A stretch of DNA of 64,000 nucleotides from Hydnum rufescens UP504 (lineage: Eukaryota; Basidiomycota; Agaricomycetes; Cantharellales; Hydnaceae), in assembly GCA_014904985.1 (NCBI GenBank), contig MU128920.1, forward strand, positions 383,751-447,750. The letters are read 5' to 3'. Positions 12,350 to 23,440 of the stretch are shown here, piece by piece; position 1 is the first letter of the stretch; each line of letters opens with the position of its first letter. The position numbers were made by a program, and so were the translations under genes. Under the pieces are notes generated by a model. The model made no database searches and was not told where the DNA came from. It saw only the letters and a program-made list of their open reading frames with translations.

Positions 12350-12615
12350 GTATGGGTGATCCCGCGAAAGTCTCCATGCCTCGGTTAATTACCATTTGTA
12401 TGGGTATAGGGGATCCTGCGAAAGTCTCCATGCCTGGGTTAATTACCATTCATATGGGTATGCGTGATCCCGCGAAAGCGTACTTGCCTGCGTTGATTAC
12501 CATTTGTATAGGTATGCGTGATCCCGCGAAAGCGTACTTGCCTGCGTTAATTACCATTTGTATGGGTATGCGTGATCCCGCGAAAGCGCGTACTCCATGC
12601 CTGGGTTAATTGCCA
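12350..12615 (+). repeat. 54-bp minisatellite, about five copies
   Basis: The word CC(C/T)GCGAAAG occurs at 12,361, 12,415, 12,469, 12,523 and 12,577, an exact 54-bp spacing. Because 54 is a multiple of three, the tract is open from 12,331 to 12,609 as an 18-residue repeat (MGMRDPAKAYLPALITIC-like). The first two units differ from the last three, suggesting stepwise expansion. It ends about 80 bp before the ATG of NC copy 5 and is not seen in other units. Confidence 0.85.
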
Positions 12616-12696
12616 TTTGTAGTGAGATAAGGCCCCTCAAGCCGCGTCTAAAATGCAACCCTTTGCAATACTCAGCCCCCCCGCCTCATTTTTACC

Positions 12697-13474
12697 ATGT
12701 CTACCACGAGAGCGACTCTGGCGACCGACTTGTTGGTCTCCGATCCTCACTTCACGTGCATGATCTCCATTAGACAACTCTGCATCTCTATCCAAAACTC
12801 TCCCCTCGAACGATCTGGTCGTGTTATCTCGTTGATCCGCTTCGAGCAACTGAGGGGATTTCGACACCAGTTCCTTGTGCTGAAAATTGCTATGATGCCG
12901 GACGATGGGGAGGCCATATGGCTGCGGTTGGACCGAGGGCCCAAACCAGAACACTCAACACCAAGAAGTTCCGTATCGCGATTCACCCCTTGTGATTCTG
13001 TGAGTGATGTTATCATACTTGTCCCGGACACCAATGGAAGCATTTCTAAGAGGCCGACTGAGCATGCCTGGACTTATTTCAGGCGACGATCTCCTCGAGC
13101 GAAGCACAACTACTGTACGGACTTCGTTTGGAAATGAAAGCCGAGGTCGTCTTTCCTGTCGATGGACCTACCGCAGGAGATCTCCGCGAACTCCTCAACA
13201 TCTTATCCCAAGAGTCCCCCGAATATCGCTTGTGGGGAGTGAGTGATTCCTACGCACTCTTCTGAGCACACTCTTATAATTTCCTAACGAATTCCTACAC
13301 ACTTTGCCTCACTAGGAGAATTGCAAGTGGTTCTGCTCGGTGGTGCAAGAAAACTTGACCCATCTCTACTCTGGAGAGCTGAGGTCTGGAACCCTGTCAC
13401 ATAGGGATCTTGGGAAGAAGTCCCGCAAACGTATTGCAGATCGCTTTCTGAGTGTGATAGCTCAGGGCCATTGA
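12697..13474 (+). CDS. NC-family protein copy 5, intact (205 aa)
   Basis: Three exons (12697-12999, 13083-13238, 13316-13474) join in frame through two phase-0 introns (83 and 77 nt; GTGAGT..TTTCAG, GTGAGT..ACTAG) to give 205 residues. Order of motifs: SDPHFTC (about 15-21), IRQLC, SLIRFEQ, FRHQFLVLKI (His near 56), WLRLDRG (near 75), then EVVFPVDGPTAGDLR in exon 2 and YRLWGENCKWFC across the second junction (Cys near 156). A strand-borne His followed much later by an NC helix is the arrangement of permuted papain-like hydrolases (LRAT, PPPDE). That assignment is an inference from motif order only. There is no signal peptide or membrane segment. A minisatellite lies directly upstream. This is the best reference copy of the family. 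Confidence 0.75.
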
Positions 13475-13794
13475 CCGCGCATTTCTGCCCCTCGCTCGAT
13501 ATTCCACATAATTCCCTTCGCACAACGTATAACACCGTATTTTTCGATTTTGAACATGACGACGATCGCAATGTTATCTTCTGTTAAATTAGCTCAAGCC
13601 CTGTACTTCTCGTTATCGGCTTTCCTCCTGTTTGCTCCCCCGCACCTAGAGTTTCGTTGTGCTTGGTGTTTATGTTTTTCACCTGGATTTCTTTTTGTGC
13701 TCTGATCTGTTTTTGTCGTGATATATTCGATTCCGTTTCCCTCTTTAAGTAGTGTGGAGTCGGAGGGTTAAAAAAAAGTGCATTCGCGGTTTTG

Positions 13795-14092
13795 AATAGC
13801 CCCTCTTTAGCCGGCATTTTCCAGTGTTCCCTGCCGGCCACACTGGGGCCAGTACTGAGCATTTACACCGCGTGCCGAATTCCGAATCTCATTAGGGACA
13901 TTTAGACACTCAATCACCTTCTGAAATGGTGCCAGGACGGGGGGGGAACCAGATTTTGATCACGTATACACCCCCAGAAAAGGTCCAACGTAACATAGCT
14001 GTCTGGCATTCACGCAAATGCCCAGCACCGGGCCCCACGTGCCGCCAGAAGGGCTGCAGACTGTAAATCTGCCGGTTAAACAGGGGCTACTC
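13795..14092. mobile_element. TIR element, unit 3
   Basis: It is 298 bp with ends GAATAGCCCCTCTTTAGCCGGCA and inverted GCCGGTTAAACAGGGGCTA. It matches the unit 2 element internally. The flanks on both sides are inverted copies of each other, so the element sits at the dyad of a palindrome of about 2.6 kb. Confidence 0.65.
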
Positions 14093-14418
14093 AAAAGTGC
14101 GAATGCTCTTTTCTTAACCCTCGGATTCAACCCTCCTTAAAGAGGGAAATAGCATGTAACATTGCATGAAAACAACAGATCAGAGTACAGAAAGAAAGCG
14201 GGCTAGAAAAAACATAATTACAAGCACCAAGCACCGTGAAATTCTAGGTCAGGAGGAGCGAACAGGAGAGAAGTCGATAACGAGAAACGCAGGGGCTTTG
14301 ACGAATTTAATGAAGACTAACATTACGATGGTGGTCGTGTTCAAGATTAAAAATACGGGGTTATACGTGGTGCGAAGGGAATTATGTGGCATATCGAACA
14401 AGGGGCATAAATGCGGGG

Positions 14419-15187
14419 TCAATGGCCCCGAGCTATCACAGTCAGCAAACGATCCGCAATACATTTACCGGACTTCTTCCCAAGATCTCTGTGTGATAGT
14501 GTTCCAGACCTCAGCTCTCCAGAGTAGAGATGGGTCAAGGATTCTTGCACGACAGAGGAGAACCACTTGCAATTCTCCTAGCAACGCGAAAGGGGTATTC
14601 ATTAGAAAATCATGAGACTATGTTTCGAAGAAGACATTAGCATCACTCCCCACAAGCGATATTCGGGGGATTATTGGGATAAGATGTTGAGTGGTTCGCG
14701 GAAACCTCCTCCTGTAGGTCCGTCGACAGGAAAGATGACCTCGGCTTTCATTTCCAAACGAAGTCCATGTAGTAGTTGTGCTTCGGTGGACGAGATCGTC
14801 GCCTGAAATAAACCGGGCATGTCCTGTCGACCTTGGAGATGCTGCCATTGGTATCCGGGACAAGCACTATAGGCATCACTTACAGAATCACAAGGAGTGG
14901 ATCACGATACTGAGCTCCTTGGCGTTGAGTTTTCCGGTTTGGGACCTCAGTCCAGTGCAACCATATAGTTTCCCCATCGTCCGGCATCATAGCAATCTTC
15001 AGCACGAGGAACTGGTGACGGATCCCCTCAATTGCTGGAAGTGGATCAATGAGGTAACGCGACTGCATCGCTCGAGGCTAGAGTTTTGGATGAAGGTGCA
15101 GAATTGTCTGATGGAGATCCTGCAGATGAAGTGGGGATCGGGGGCCAATAAGTCAGTCACCAGAGTCGTTCCCCCCGTTGTGGGCAT
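14419..15187 (-). pseudogene. NC-family gene copy 6, nonsense and frameshift
   Basis: Exon 3 (14419-14577) is open with ENCKWF. Exon 2 (14647-14802) has a TAA where other copies encode Gln-Glu before SPEYRLWG, and its donor reads GTGATG instead of GTGAGT. Exon 1 (14884-15187) is 304 nt, with a frame change at the FRHQF motif (LRGSVTSS in its place). Three independent lesions make this a true pseudogene. It is inverted to intact copy 5. Confidence 0.8.
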
Positions 15188-15249
15188 GGCAAAAATGAGA
15201 CGGGGGGTTGAGTCTCGCAATGGGCGACATTGTAAGGGTTATTAGTTCC

Positions 15250-16110
15250 CGACAGTCTTGATAATTTACATCCAACCGTCAATTCAGCGCCCCGGCCCGA
15301 TTTCCTAATTTCAAGTTGTAGTTCGAGGCACCAGGACTGCGCACGCTGGCTAGTGAAGGAAGGAGCGGAGACCGCCGACACTTTGCTTCCGCTCCGTTTT
15401 GCCGCGTCTCGACTAGTACTGTCCCTGGTAGTGCCTAGTCGTGAGTCCAACCCGCCCTCCCGCACACTGTTATCTAACTTCAGACCTATAATCTGGCATC
15501 GCGACTGCAATCGTCCTTATCCCCGGGGCTAATAGCCCCTTGGTTCGCCTCCGGTTTACCTCCCGCTCCAATCCTTGTGCGACTCGAAGCTGCCTCTTCC
15601 CCCGTTTGCACAACCATGCATAGCTTCATAGGGATTTCCTCTCGTCTCTCCGAATAGCCTACTGTCCTCGTCCCTGTGGATGCAAGTTCAAGTTCACCTC
15701 CTCTCCGATGTCTTCTCCACCTTCCAGGTATAGCAGGAGGTCATGGGTCTCCGAACCGCCACTTCCAACTAAAAACCCTTCAAAATGCACATATTTCTCG
15801 ACAGACGCACCTCCCCATACGTCCGCATTCTCGCCTTCCTCCGAAGTATAATAGCGTCCGCACATCACCTCCCCCGCGTCTGCTTCAAATGCCAGCTTCC
15901 TCCGCCGCTCGCACGGAGGTACTTCTTGAACCCCGTGACAAAGTCCGATATCTGGGAATGAACATTCTTGGCTCCCGTGTGGGCTCGGCAGTCGCTCTGT
16001 CGAACATATTCCGTAGAAGGTCTTCACTCCTGAGTCAACAACCCCCACAAGGGATATGGATGCGTATCCGACGAGTAATATCAATGCTGGGCTAGGCATC
16101 CCGTCAAAAG
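15250..16110 (+). pseudogene. B block, copy 4 (rearranged)
   Basis: The region keeps B words (HISRQTHLPIRPHSRLPPKYNS, MPASSAART, RDKVRYLGM) but lacks the middle (ISRRQ..VSSTEP) part and has an unrelated 5' end (15,300-15,430). That 5' end shares CTTTGCTTCCGCTC and CGTGAGTCCAACC words with 33,090-33,380. No intact frame is present. Confidence 0.4.
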
Positions 16111-18290
16111 TTCGTCAGGGTCACGCGGCCTCTTCCCCCAATTTCACCCGGAGGGAGGACATGATCGGTATTCATGACCTCGTATGTTTTTTTTTCTCGT
16201 TGGTGATGATTCATGATGACTCTCTTCATGTCCGGCATCGTTTGTCCATTCCTTGTCCTCTGAATTCCATTCGTCATTTATTCGTCGCATCACTCTCCAA
16301 CCCCGTGGTCTGCTTTGCTTGTTCCTACGTGGCCACGGTATCACCCATTCACTCTATACTTCATACCAGTGCATCACATGACCACTCATTAACTCGGTTT
16401 TTCTCGTCTTCACTCGACAATCAGATCTGCAGGCAACCAAACTGACGCGGTATAGCGGGGTTAAATTACTTCGGGCCGAGCCAACCGGGAATTTTCTGGC
16501 TTACTGCATGTGTTGAGAGAGGGTTCAAACGTCGTCTAGGCAAGGTCCAAATAAGATACTGCAGACCTCTCACGTGTTCCATACCGGAGTCCTGACTGCG
16601 GGCTTACTTTGGAACATTGAACTACAATGGCGTGACGGCCATAAAGTTTAGAGAATGTGAAAATGGAGCTTTGACTTTGTGGGATCCGGTCTAAGCGATA
16701 CTGCGGGGACTATGCGCCTGTATACAAACGAACGACGAAGCACAATTGTGGGAAATTTGACACAAACCGCATTCGCTGGAAAGTTAGAGATCGGGAGAAC
16801 TATCCGGCCCATACAATCCCATCTGCTAATCCAAATGGAATCCAAGTGGAGCGCTTCAGAGGACCGAGATTAGAGTAATCCCGTCATCATTTCGTGGGCT
16901 TTTGCTCTTCAGCTGGACGCAAAGGATGTATTCCATCACATAAAACTTCTGCTGTTCCTCTAGTATGGTGCCTCCGATATTCCCTTTTTGGGTTGCCAAG
17001 GCGCGGCAAGCGAATTCCCATCATTTGAACTATAGAAGATGCTCACGGAGAAGTGATGCCCAGATAACAAGGCAGACCCATGCATTACAAAATCTATTGT
17101 GCTATGCGCTCTGCCTTGACGCTTTGACAAAGTTGCAATCACAGTACTGTATTGCGATTATTACAATTTACTCTCGCTTCTGAGTGATTCCCATATCTTT
17201 GCGACGTCTCCATGTGCACATTTACAGCGATACTCATATCGATAGGAAAATTCTATTTTTGTGGCCCGGGAAGTTTTTATGCAGGGCCATATCGAGAGCA
17301 TCTGCTTTACGGAAAACGCCGACCCCTTCTTGAATACCCCGATGCCAGGAGAGTCGGGATTCCTTCATTGTGGTTTGAGTTTACTGGCTACTCTTGATGG
17401 GATAGGACCCCGGAGCGCTCACATAGTCAATTCAATTCTTCACGTAAATCTTCTGGGTGGCCAACAAAATCAAAGCTCCCTATTGATATGAGTACCGCTG
17501 TAAAAATATGATATTGCATAGATAAACCCGCCCCGCCCCGCCCGTACTGGCCTCCCGTATTTTCTAGCGCTTCTAGGGCCGACTGAACACGCCTGGGTCT
17601 ATTTCGGGCGATGATCTCGCTAAGCGAGGGCACCTTGAAATGGCTACCCGTGACTCTTGGAGTGGTAACACTAATATAAGGGCGTGGAAAAGCGTCGCCG
17701 AGGCCTTCAGATACGGTTTAATAAAAGCCCCATGTATCAATTTCAGCCTCAGGAAAAGTTCGACGACTGTGACATGGGGGTACTGACGAGGAATATATTC
17801 ATGTGAAATAAAGATTCACATCAACTTGATCTGTGCAGACTGTAATTAGGCAAATGTATGCTATACCACACAGCGTCGGAGTTTAACATTTACATCAGAG
17901 CCTTAACAATTGGTCTCGACTTTCTCCAACTGTAGATACCATTTCCGTTAACCCTCTTGAATAGACGTTAATCTGCCTTTCACTCACGATCATCAGAGGC
18001 AGGGTTGACTTTGGTTTTATTCTCATTGCCCATACCTAAAAATATGTGTCGGATCTGAGCGAGACCCGATGCTAAAACGCCATGAATAGAAAGGCGCCTC
18101 ATTTCGTCGTGCAACTATTTGATTCAATTTTAGTATCCATGGTTCTTATTAGCAACAAACGCCCAAGAGGCAAATTGAATTGAATGATTCAGTGCGCCCA
18201 ACCTGCGTGGAATTGAATAGAACTTAATTTTCCCCATATTATCCCATATGGGTTTAGAAGCGGGATATTCCGGGTTAGGACGCCTTAAAC
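16111..18290. repeat. Spacer block type II (units 4 and 5 only)
   Basis: After the common spacer (to 16,430) this unit carries about 1.8 kb not found in units 1-3 but repeated at 25,780-27,400 (shared TGGGATCCGGTCTAAGC-like and AATCCAAATGGA(A/G)TCCAAGTGGA words). A 189-codon frame open in the unit 5 copy is interrupted here. A short NC exon-2 acceptor remnant lies near 17,600 (TATTTCGGGCGATGATCTCGC). No gene is called. Confidence 0.5.
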
Positions 18291-18296
18291 ACCAAA

Positions 18297-19086
18297 ATGC
18301 CACCCATGGAAGGACTGGACCCCCCGTCTCATTTTTCACCATGTCCTGCTACGGGGGTGACTCTGGCGAATCACCTGCTCGCCTCCGATCCTCACTTCAT
18401 GTGTACGGTCTCCATAAGACAACTCTGCACCTCTATCCAAAACTCTCGCCTCGAGCGATCTGGTCGTATTCTCTCGTTGATCCGGTTCAAGCAACTGAGC
18501 GGTTTCCGACACCAGTTCATTGTGCTGAAGATTGGTATGATCTCGGACGATGGGGAAGCAATATGGCTGCGGTTGGACCGGGGGCCTAAACCAGATGGCT
18601 CAACTTCAAGGACTTTGATATCGCGATTCACTACTTGTGACTCTGTAAGTGATGCTGTCCCGGGATGCCCATGACATTTACTGAGCCTGTTTCAGGCGAC
18701 GATCGCTCCGACCGAAGCACAACTGTTATGCGGACTTCGTCTGGAAATAAAAGCCGAGGTCGTCTTTCCTGTCGATGGACCTACAGCAGGAGATCTCCGC
18801 AAACTCCTCAACATCTTATCCCAAGAATCGCCCGAATATCGCTTGTGGGGCGTGAGTGACTCCAACCCACTCTTCTAAGCGTATTATCATGATTTTCTAA
18901 CGAATACCCCCTTTACATTGCTCCTAGGAGAATTGCAAGTGGTTCTGCTCGGTCGTGCAAGAATCCTTGACTCATTTCTACTCTGGAGAGCTGAGGTCTG
19001 GAACGCTGTCACATAGGGATCTTGGGAAGAAGTCCCGCAGACGCATTTCAGATCGTCTGCTGAGTGTGATTGCTCGGGGTCATTGA
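18297..19086 (+). CDS. NC-family protein copy 7, intact with shifted start (220 aa)
   Basis: Exons 18297-18644, 18696-18851 and 18928-19086 are open and in frame. The ATG used by other copies (18,341 here) is out of frame because of one extra base in the following codons, but an upstream ATG at 18,297 is in frame and adds about 17 residues (MPPMEGLDPPSHF), so the protein can still be made. FRHQF, WLRLDRG and ENCKWF are all kept. Intron 1 is only 51 nt (GTAAGT..TTTCAG). Among the intact copies the first residue of exon 2 is preserved (ATI). Function is as proposed for copy 5. The start choice is an inference. Confidence 0.65.
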
Positions 19087-19391
19087 CCGTGCATTTCTGC
19101 CCCTTGTTCAACATGCAACATGCAACGTAATTCCTTTCGCACAACGTATAACACCGTATGTTTCGATTTTTGAATACGCAATTTTGTGTTCGTTTAAATT
19201 AGCTAAAGCCCCTGCGTCTTTCGTCATTGCTTTTCTCTTCCTGTTCGCTCCTCGCCTACAATTTCGTTGTGCTTGAGCGTTATGTTTTTCTCGCTTTCTG
19301 GACTCAGATCTGTTGATTTCGTGCAATATTACATGCCATTTCCCTCTTTAAGTAGTGTGAGTCACGTCAGCATTGACGAATTCGCAGTTTT

Positions 19392-20270
19392 GAATAGCCC
19401 CTATTTATCCGGCATTTGCGGGTGATGGTTGGGCTTTGGGCTGCTAGTGCTGAGCATTTACACTGTGCCGAATATTGAATATTAGGGATATACAGATACT
19501 CCAAATCCCCCCCCCAAAAAAAAAAAAGATCCCAAGAATGGCCTGCCTGGGGAGGACCAGGATTTGATCACATGCTCATCGCCAGCAAAGGGCCAAGCAT
19601 AACATTCCTTTGGCTAGCATTCACTCATCGTGTAAATGCCCAGAACCAAGCCCCTGTATGAGCTCAGAAGCGGTGCAGACCGACGATCAGGTCAACGAAG
19701 GTGAGGACTTGGGCAACACCCAGAAGCAAAAGATGGAAATTTGGCACCGCAACTCAACGCCGGCCCAAAGTGAGGGGTGTGTAAGTCCGTAAACGCGGTA
19801 TTTAGGCTCATAAAATGTACACACGTATATTTATAGTTATATTTTAAGGTTACTTGAGGAGTCCCGGGCGGATTTGAAGAGGATAATCGAAAATTCCAAA
19901 AAAGGAAATATCTGACTTCTCGCGCGCGCGCAAGGGTGGTTTGTATGGGGGATAAATGGGGAGCTAATATAACACCCAGAATATGCTAAAAGGAGACCTC
20001 CCGAACATCCTGCGTGCTTCATGCCGGAGCATCGGACTGGGCGCTTAATTTGATTTCTTGACTTAGGCAGGTTTCGAACCGGGACAATGCACATATCAGC
20101 TCATCCCATGTTACCCGCTACACTGCGCCAGTAACTACGACAGTTGTTAATTCCTTTGTATACAATACCATCTCGATCTGCCACCGAGTTGCCGGGCGAG
20201 ACAAGTGTTCGGATTTGCATCCGGATGTCACAAAGGTCACCGGCAAATGCCGGGAAAACAGGGGCTATTC
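19392..20270. mobile_element. TIR element, unit 4, split by a tRNA-like repeat
   Basis: The left end is GAATAGCCCCTATTTATCCGGCA at 19,392 and the right end is CCGGCAAATGCCGGGAAAACAGGGGC at about 20,240. The interior is interrupted by the repeat at 19,690-20,236, so the TIR element is older than that insertion. Confidence 0.6.
19690..20236 (-). repeat. Repeat with tRNA-like promoter, copy 1 (SINE candidate)
   Basis: On the - strand it reads TGGCGCAGTGTAGCGGGTAAC (A-box-like) and GGTTCGAAACC (B-box-like) about 45 bp apart at 20,065-20,135. It continues for about 400 bp through AATTAAGCGCCC, ATTTCCTTTTTTGGAATTTTC, TTTATGAGCCTAAATA and GGGCCGGCGTTGAGTTGCGG. The whole segment matches 21,312-21,865 in the opposite orientation. 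No ORF is seen. A tRNA-derived SINE is the likely class. Confidence 0.6.
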
Positions 20271-20491
20271 GTCAACGTTGACAACAGATCGAAGTACAGA
20301 AGGAGGAGAACTAGCAAATTGTAGGAGGAGGGTGTGAATAGGAGGAAAGTCGATGACGAGATGCAGGGGTTTAGCTAATTTAAAAGAAGACAACATTACA
20401 TAGTCCTTGTGTTCAAAATTGAAAAATACGGTCTTATATGTTGTCCCAAGGAAATTATGTCGCATATCAAACAAGGTGCAAAAAAGCGCGG

Positions 20492-21260
20492 TCAACGTCC
20501 CCGAGCTATCACACTCATTAAACGATCCGAAATACGTTTACGGGACTTCTTCCCAAGATCCCTATGCGACAGCGTTCCAGACCTCAGCTCTCCAGAGTAG
20601 AAATGAGTCAAGGATTCTTGCACGACCGAGCAGAACCACTTGCAATTCTCCTAGCAATTCCAAACAGGTATCCGTTAAAAAATTATGAGAATATGCTTAG
20701 AAGAATGTGTTAGAATCACTGACACCCCACAAGCGATATTCGGGGGATTCTTGGGATAAGATATTGAGGAGTGTGCGGAGATCTCCTGCTGTAGGTCCAT
20801 CGACAGGAAAGACGACCTCGGCCTTCATTTCCAAACGAAGTCCGCGTAATAGTTCTGCTTCAGTGGAGGCGATTGTTGCCTGAAATCAACCCGGGAATGG
20901 TCAGTCGACCTTGGAGATGCTACCATTGGCACCCAAGACAAGCAGGGAAACATCACTTACAGAGTCACAAGGGGTGAATCGCGACACTGAACTCTTTGGC
21001 GTTGAGTTTTCCAGCTTCGGCCCTCGGTCTAAGCGTAACCACACAGCCTCCCCGTCATCCAGCATCATACCAATCTTCAGCACAAGGAATTCATGTCGGA
21101 ATCCTCCCAGTTGCTCAAACCGCATCAACGAGATAACACGAGCAGATCGTTCAAGGCGAGAGTTTTCGATGGAGGTACAGAGTTGTCTGATGGAGATTGT
21201 GCACATAAAGTGAGGACCGAATAATAAGTCTGTTGCGAGTGTCACTCCCGGGGTGGACAT
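20492..21260 (-). CDS. NC-family protein copy 8, intact (204 aa)
   Basis: Exons on the - strand: 20961-21260 (100 codons from ATG), 20724-20879 (52 codons) and 20492-20650 (52 codons plus TGA). Intron 1 is 81 nt with GTAAGT..TTCAG. Intron 2 has a weakened donor, GTCAGT, in place of GTGAGT. The His motif is FRHEF, followed by VWLRLDRG; exon 3 begins ENCKWFC. The last residue is Arg instead of the usual His. It lies between two inverted SINE-like repeats, so its upstream region differs from other copies and is taken over by one of them about 50 bp from the ATG. Confidence 0.7.
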
Positions 21261-21311
21261 GGTAAAAATGAGAAGAGGATCGAGGAAAACGGGGAGACGT
21301 TGTCTTAGTAC

Positions 21312-21865
21312 TTCGTGTTTACTGAGATTCGGGATTTGCATCCGGATGTCCGTCAGCTCGCCCCAGCAACTGGGCGGATCGGGATGGTGTTGTATACATG
21401 AGAAATTAGAAACCAGTGTGCTGTCTGCATGGTGCAGTGGGTAATCTGGCTAGACTTAAAGTGTCATCTTTTGCGTTGCTGCGGTTCGAACCCCGCTTAA
21501 GTCAAGTGCGAGAATTAAGCGCCCATCTGATACCCCGGTGTGAAGCATGCTGGAGATTTGGGGAACCTCATTTTGGCTTGTTCCAGACGTCATTTTACCT
21601 CACCCCTCCTTCCCCGTACGAACCACACTCGTGCACACGGGAAGTCAATAATTTCCTTTTTTGGAATTTCTGAGTATTGTCTTCAAATCTCCTCACAACT
21701 TCTCAAGTCGTTGTAAAGTACTACTAGTAATCTATTTCTGTTTATTTTATGGGCCTAAGTACCATATTTACAAGGTTATGCCCCCCTCAACTTGGGCCGG
21801 CGTTAAGTTGCGGCGCCGAATTTCCGGTTTTTGCTTCCGGATATTGCCCAAAGTCCTCAACTTTC
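21312..21865 (+). repeat. Repeat with tRNA-like promoter, copy 2
   Basis: This is the inverted partner of 19,690-20,236. The tRNA-like part is 21,425-21,497: A box TGGTGCAGTGGGTAATCTGG, B box GGTTCGAACCCC. Identity continues through ATTTCCTTTTTTGGAATTTC, TTTATGGGCCTAAGTA and GGGCCGGCGTTAAGTTGCGG. Similarity also extends about 100 bp upstream of the A box (GCATCCGGATGTC, GGTGTTGTATACA). Confidence 0.6.
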
Positions 21866-22919
21866 ATCCATAGTTCGGAGTAATCCACGGCATTTCGGTT
21901 TTGTTAATACACCTACCTAAATCACCCATACCTTCTGTGCATATTCTCCAAGGTTAAGAATGCATCTGCACTTTAGGTATAGTGCGGCAGCCAATTTGCC
22001 AAATTAACAAATCCAAATAAGGAAATTCCCTTATTCAGCAATTCCAAATAAGGTGATTCTTTGTTTGGCCATTCCTATTTGAAAATTTTCTAATTTGGAA
22101 TTACCAAATTACGTTGAGCTCAGAGCCAAATCCCCTTACAATCACAAATGAAGCATGTTTCATTAGTACAGTTTATCATGTTATAAAGCTCCAGACTGGG
22201 GCAATACTTTATTTTAAAGCTCTAAAACCGAGAAGCTCTTCAGACGATAATTTCTGAGCCTTCAACTATCGAGTCGCGGGCGCTTAAGCAAAGCCCGGAA
22301 AGTTCCGGGATAGTGGATGAGTATGGATGCGCCCTACCTTAAGTCCCCCTAAGCCCCATATTAAATTACAGCTGATTTCATAAAGATAGATAGACATAAA
22401 ATTTTGTGACCACAGATCATTTGGGTCCGAAATGATTTGTGCGACCCCGTCCCGCAATCGAAGCAAACTAAACTCGCCTTCCAACAGATAAACATAAGTT
22501 TTGAACTCTTTGGACTGTCTGTTGACTAATTTGAGTGCATTGATAATTTATTGTGTGCTGAGAGACTCATTCATAATGACCAGAAGCCCCAAGGGGGTGT
22601 AAGGAATCAAATGCTGGAACTCAGGTTGAATTATGAACTTGAGACTCGAGGGGAGGCACCCTGTAAATCCGCCTATATCCGCCAGAGCCGAGGCAGATAT
22701 ACAGGCTTAACGGATGTAAGACCACATATATACATTAATTTACCCCGTGAGAACTTGGCACATGACCTGACTGTGCAAGCATCACTTTTGTCACCAGCAC
22801 GTTCCATACCTGCCTAGGACTATCAATGACCAAAAAGAAGAATGGCATTGTTATTTGATCCCAGAGTCAGCATCATTTCTATTTTCTCCAGGAACCAAAT
22901 TCAAGTCTCTATTATAGGT
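21866..22919. other. AT-rich intergenic stretch with a transposon fragment
   Basis: 22,010-22,110 is AT-rich with repeated CCAAATAAGG/AATTCC words. 22,340-22,490 is the reverse complement of 31,255-31,400 (shared ACAGATCATTTGGGTCCGAA-like palindrome and GGGACGGGGTC), so both are pieces of one dispersed element. No gene is seen. Confidence 0.5.
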
Positions 22920-23440
22920 CAATGAATATCGCTCTGACTGGTGACAGGCTGAGTGCAGTGCTCATCACAGACACAGCAGCGCTGCTGGTGGGGATGTCAG
23001 TGTATCATCCACGGAGGCGGATCACACATCTACCGGTCCCATCACCGTGCCAAACGCTACGGTGCGTATTACTACTTCATCGTCTTCTAATACTTTGTCC
23101 GAAGTGGGAGTGGCGAAGCAGAGGAGGCTATATATACGCGGGTCGAAGAGTGCGGAAGGTCTGCACCGGCTCGCTTGGTTCCCGTGCCGGCCTGGGCAGT
23201 CGCTCTGTCGCACATGTCCTGCGGAATGTCATCACTTCTGAGCCAATAACACCTACGATCCCTTCGTTCCGACGAGTAATATCAATGCTGGCGTTGCCAT
23301 CGCGGGCCCGCCAATACGACCATTGGGACTGGCATCTCGTCAAAGGTTTTCTAGCGTTGCACGGCCTCTTCCCCCAATTTCACCTGGAGGAAGGATACAG
23401 GTACATTCATGACCTCTTCTTCAGGTTCTTTTCTTCCTGG
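22920..23440 (+). pseudogene. B block fragment (copy 4b)
   Basis: Only the 3' half of the B block is present (words RLSAVLITDTAALLV, PRRRITHLPVPSPCQTLR, CRPGQSLCRT). It starts abruptly at about 22,930, which marks a recombination or deletion breakpoint. It is followed by the common spacer. Confidence 0.45.

Noticed and set aside
12350..12615. Evenly spaced repeats considered as a CRISPR array
   Set aside because: Repeats are contiguous without unique spacers, and the genome is eukaryotic; it is a minisatellite.
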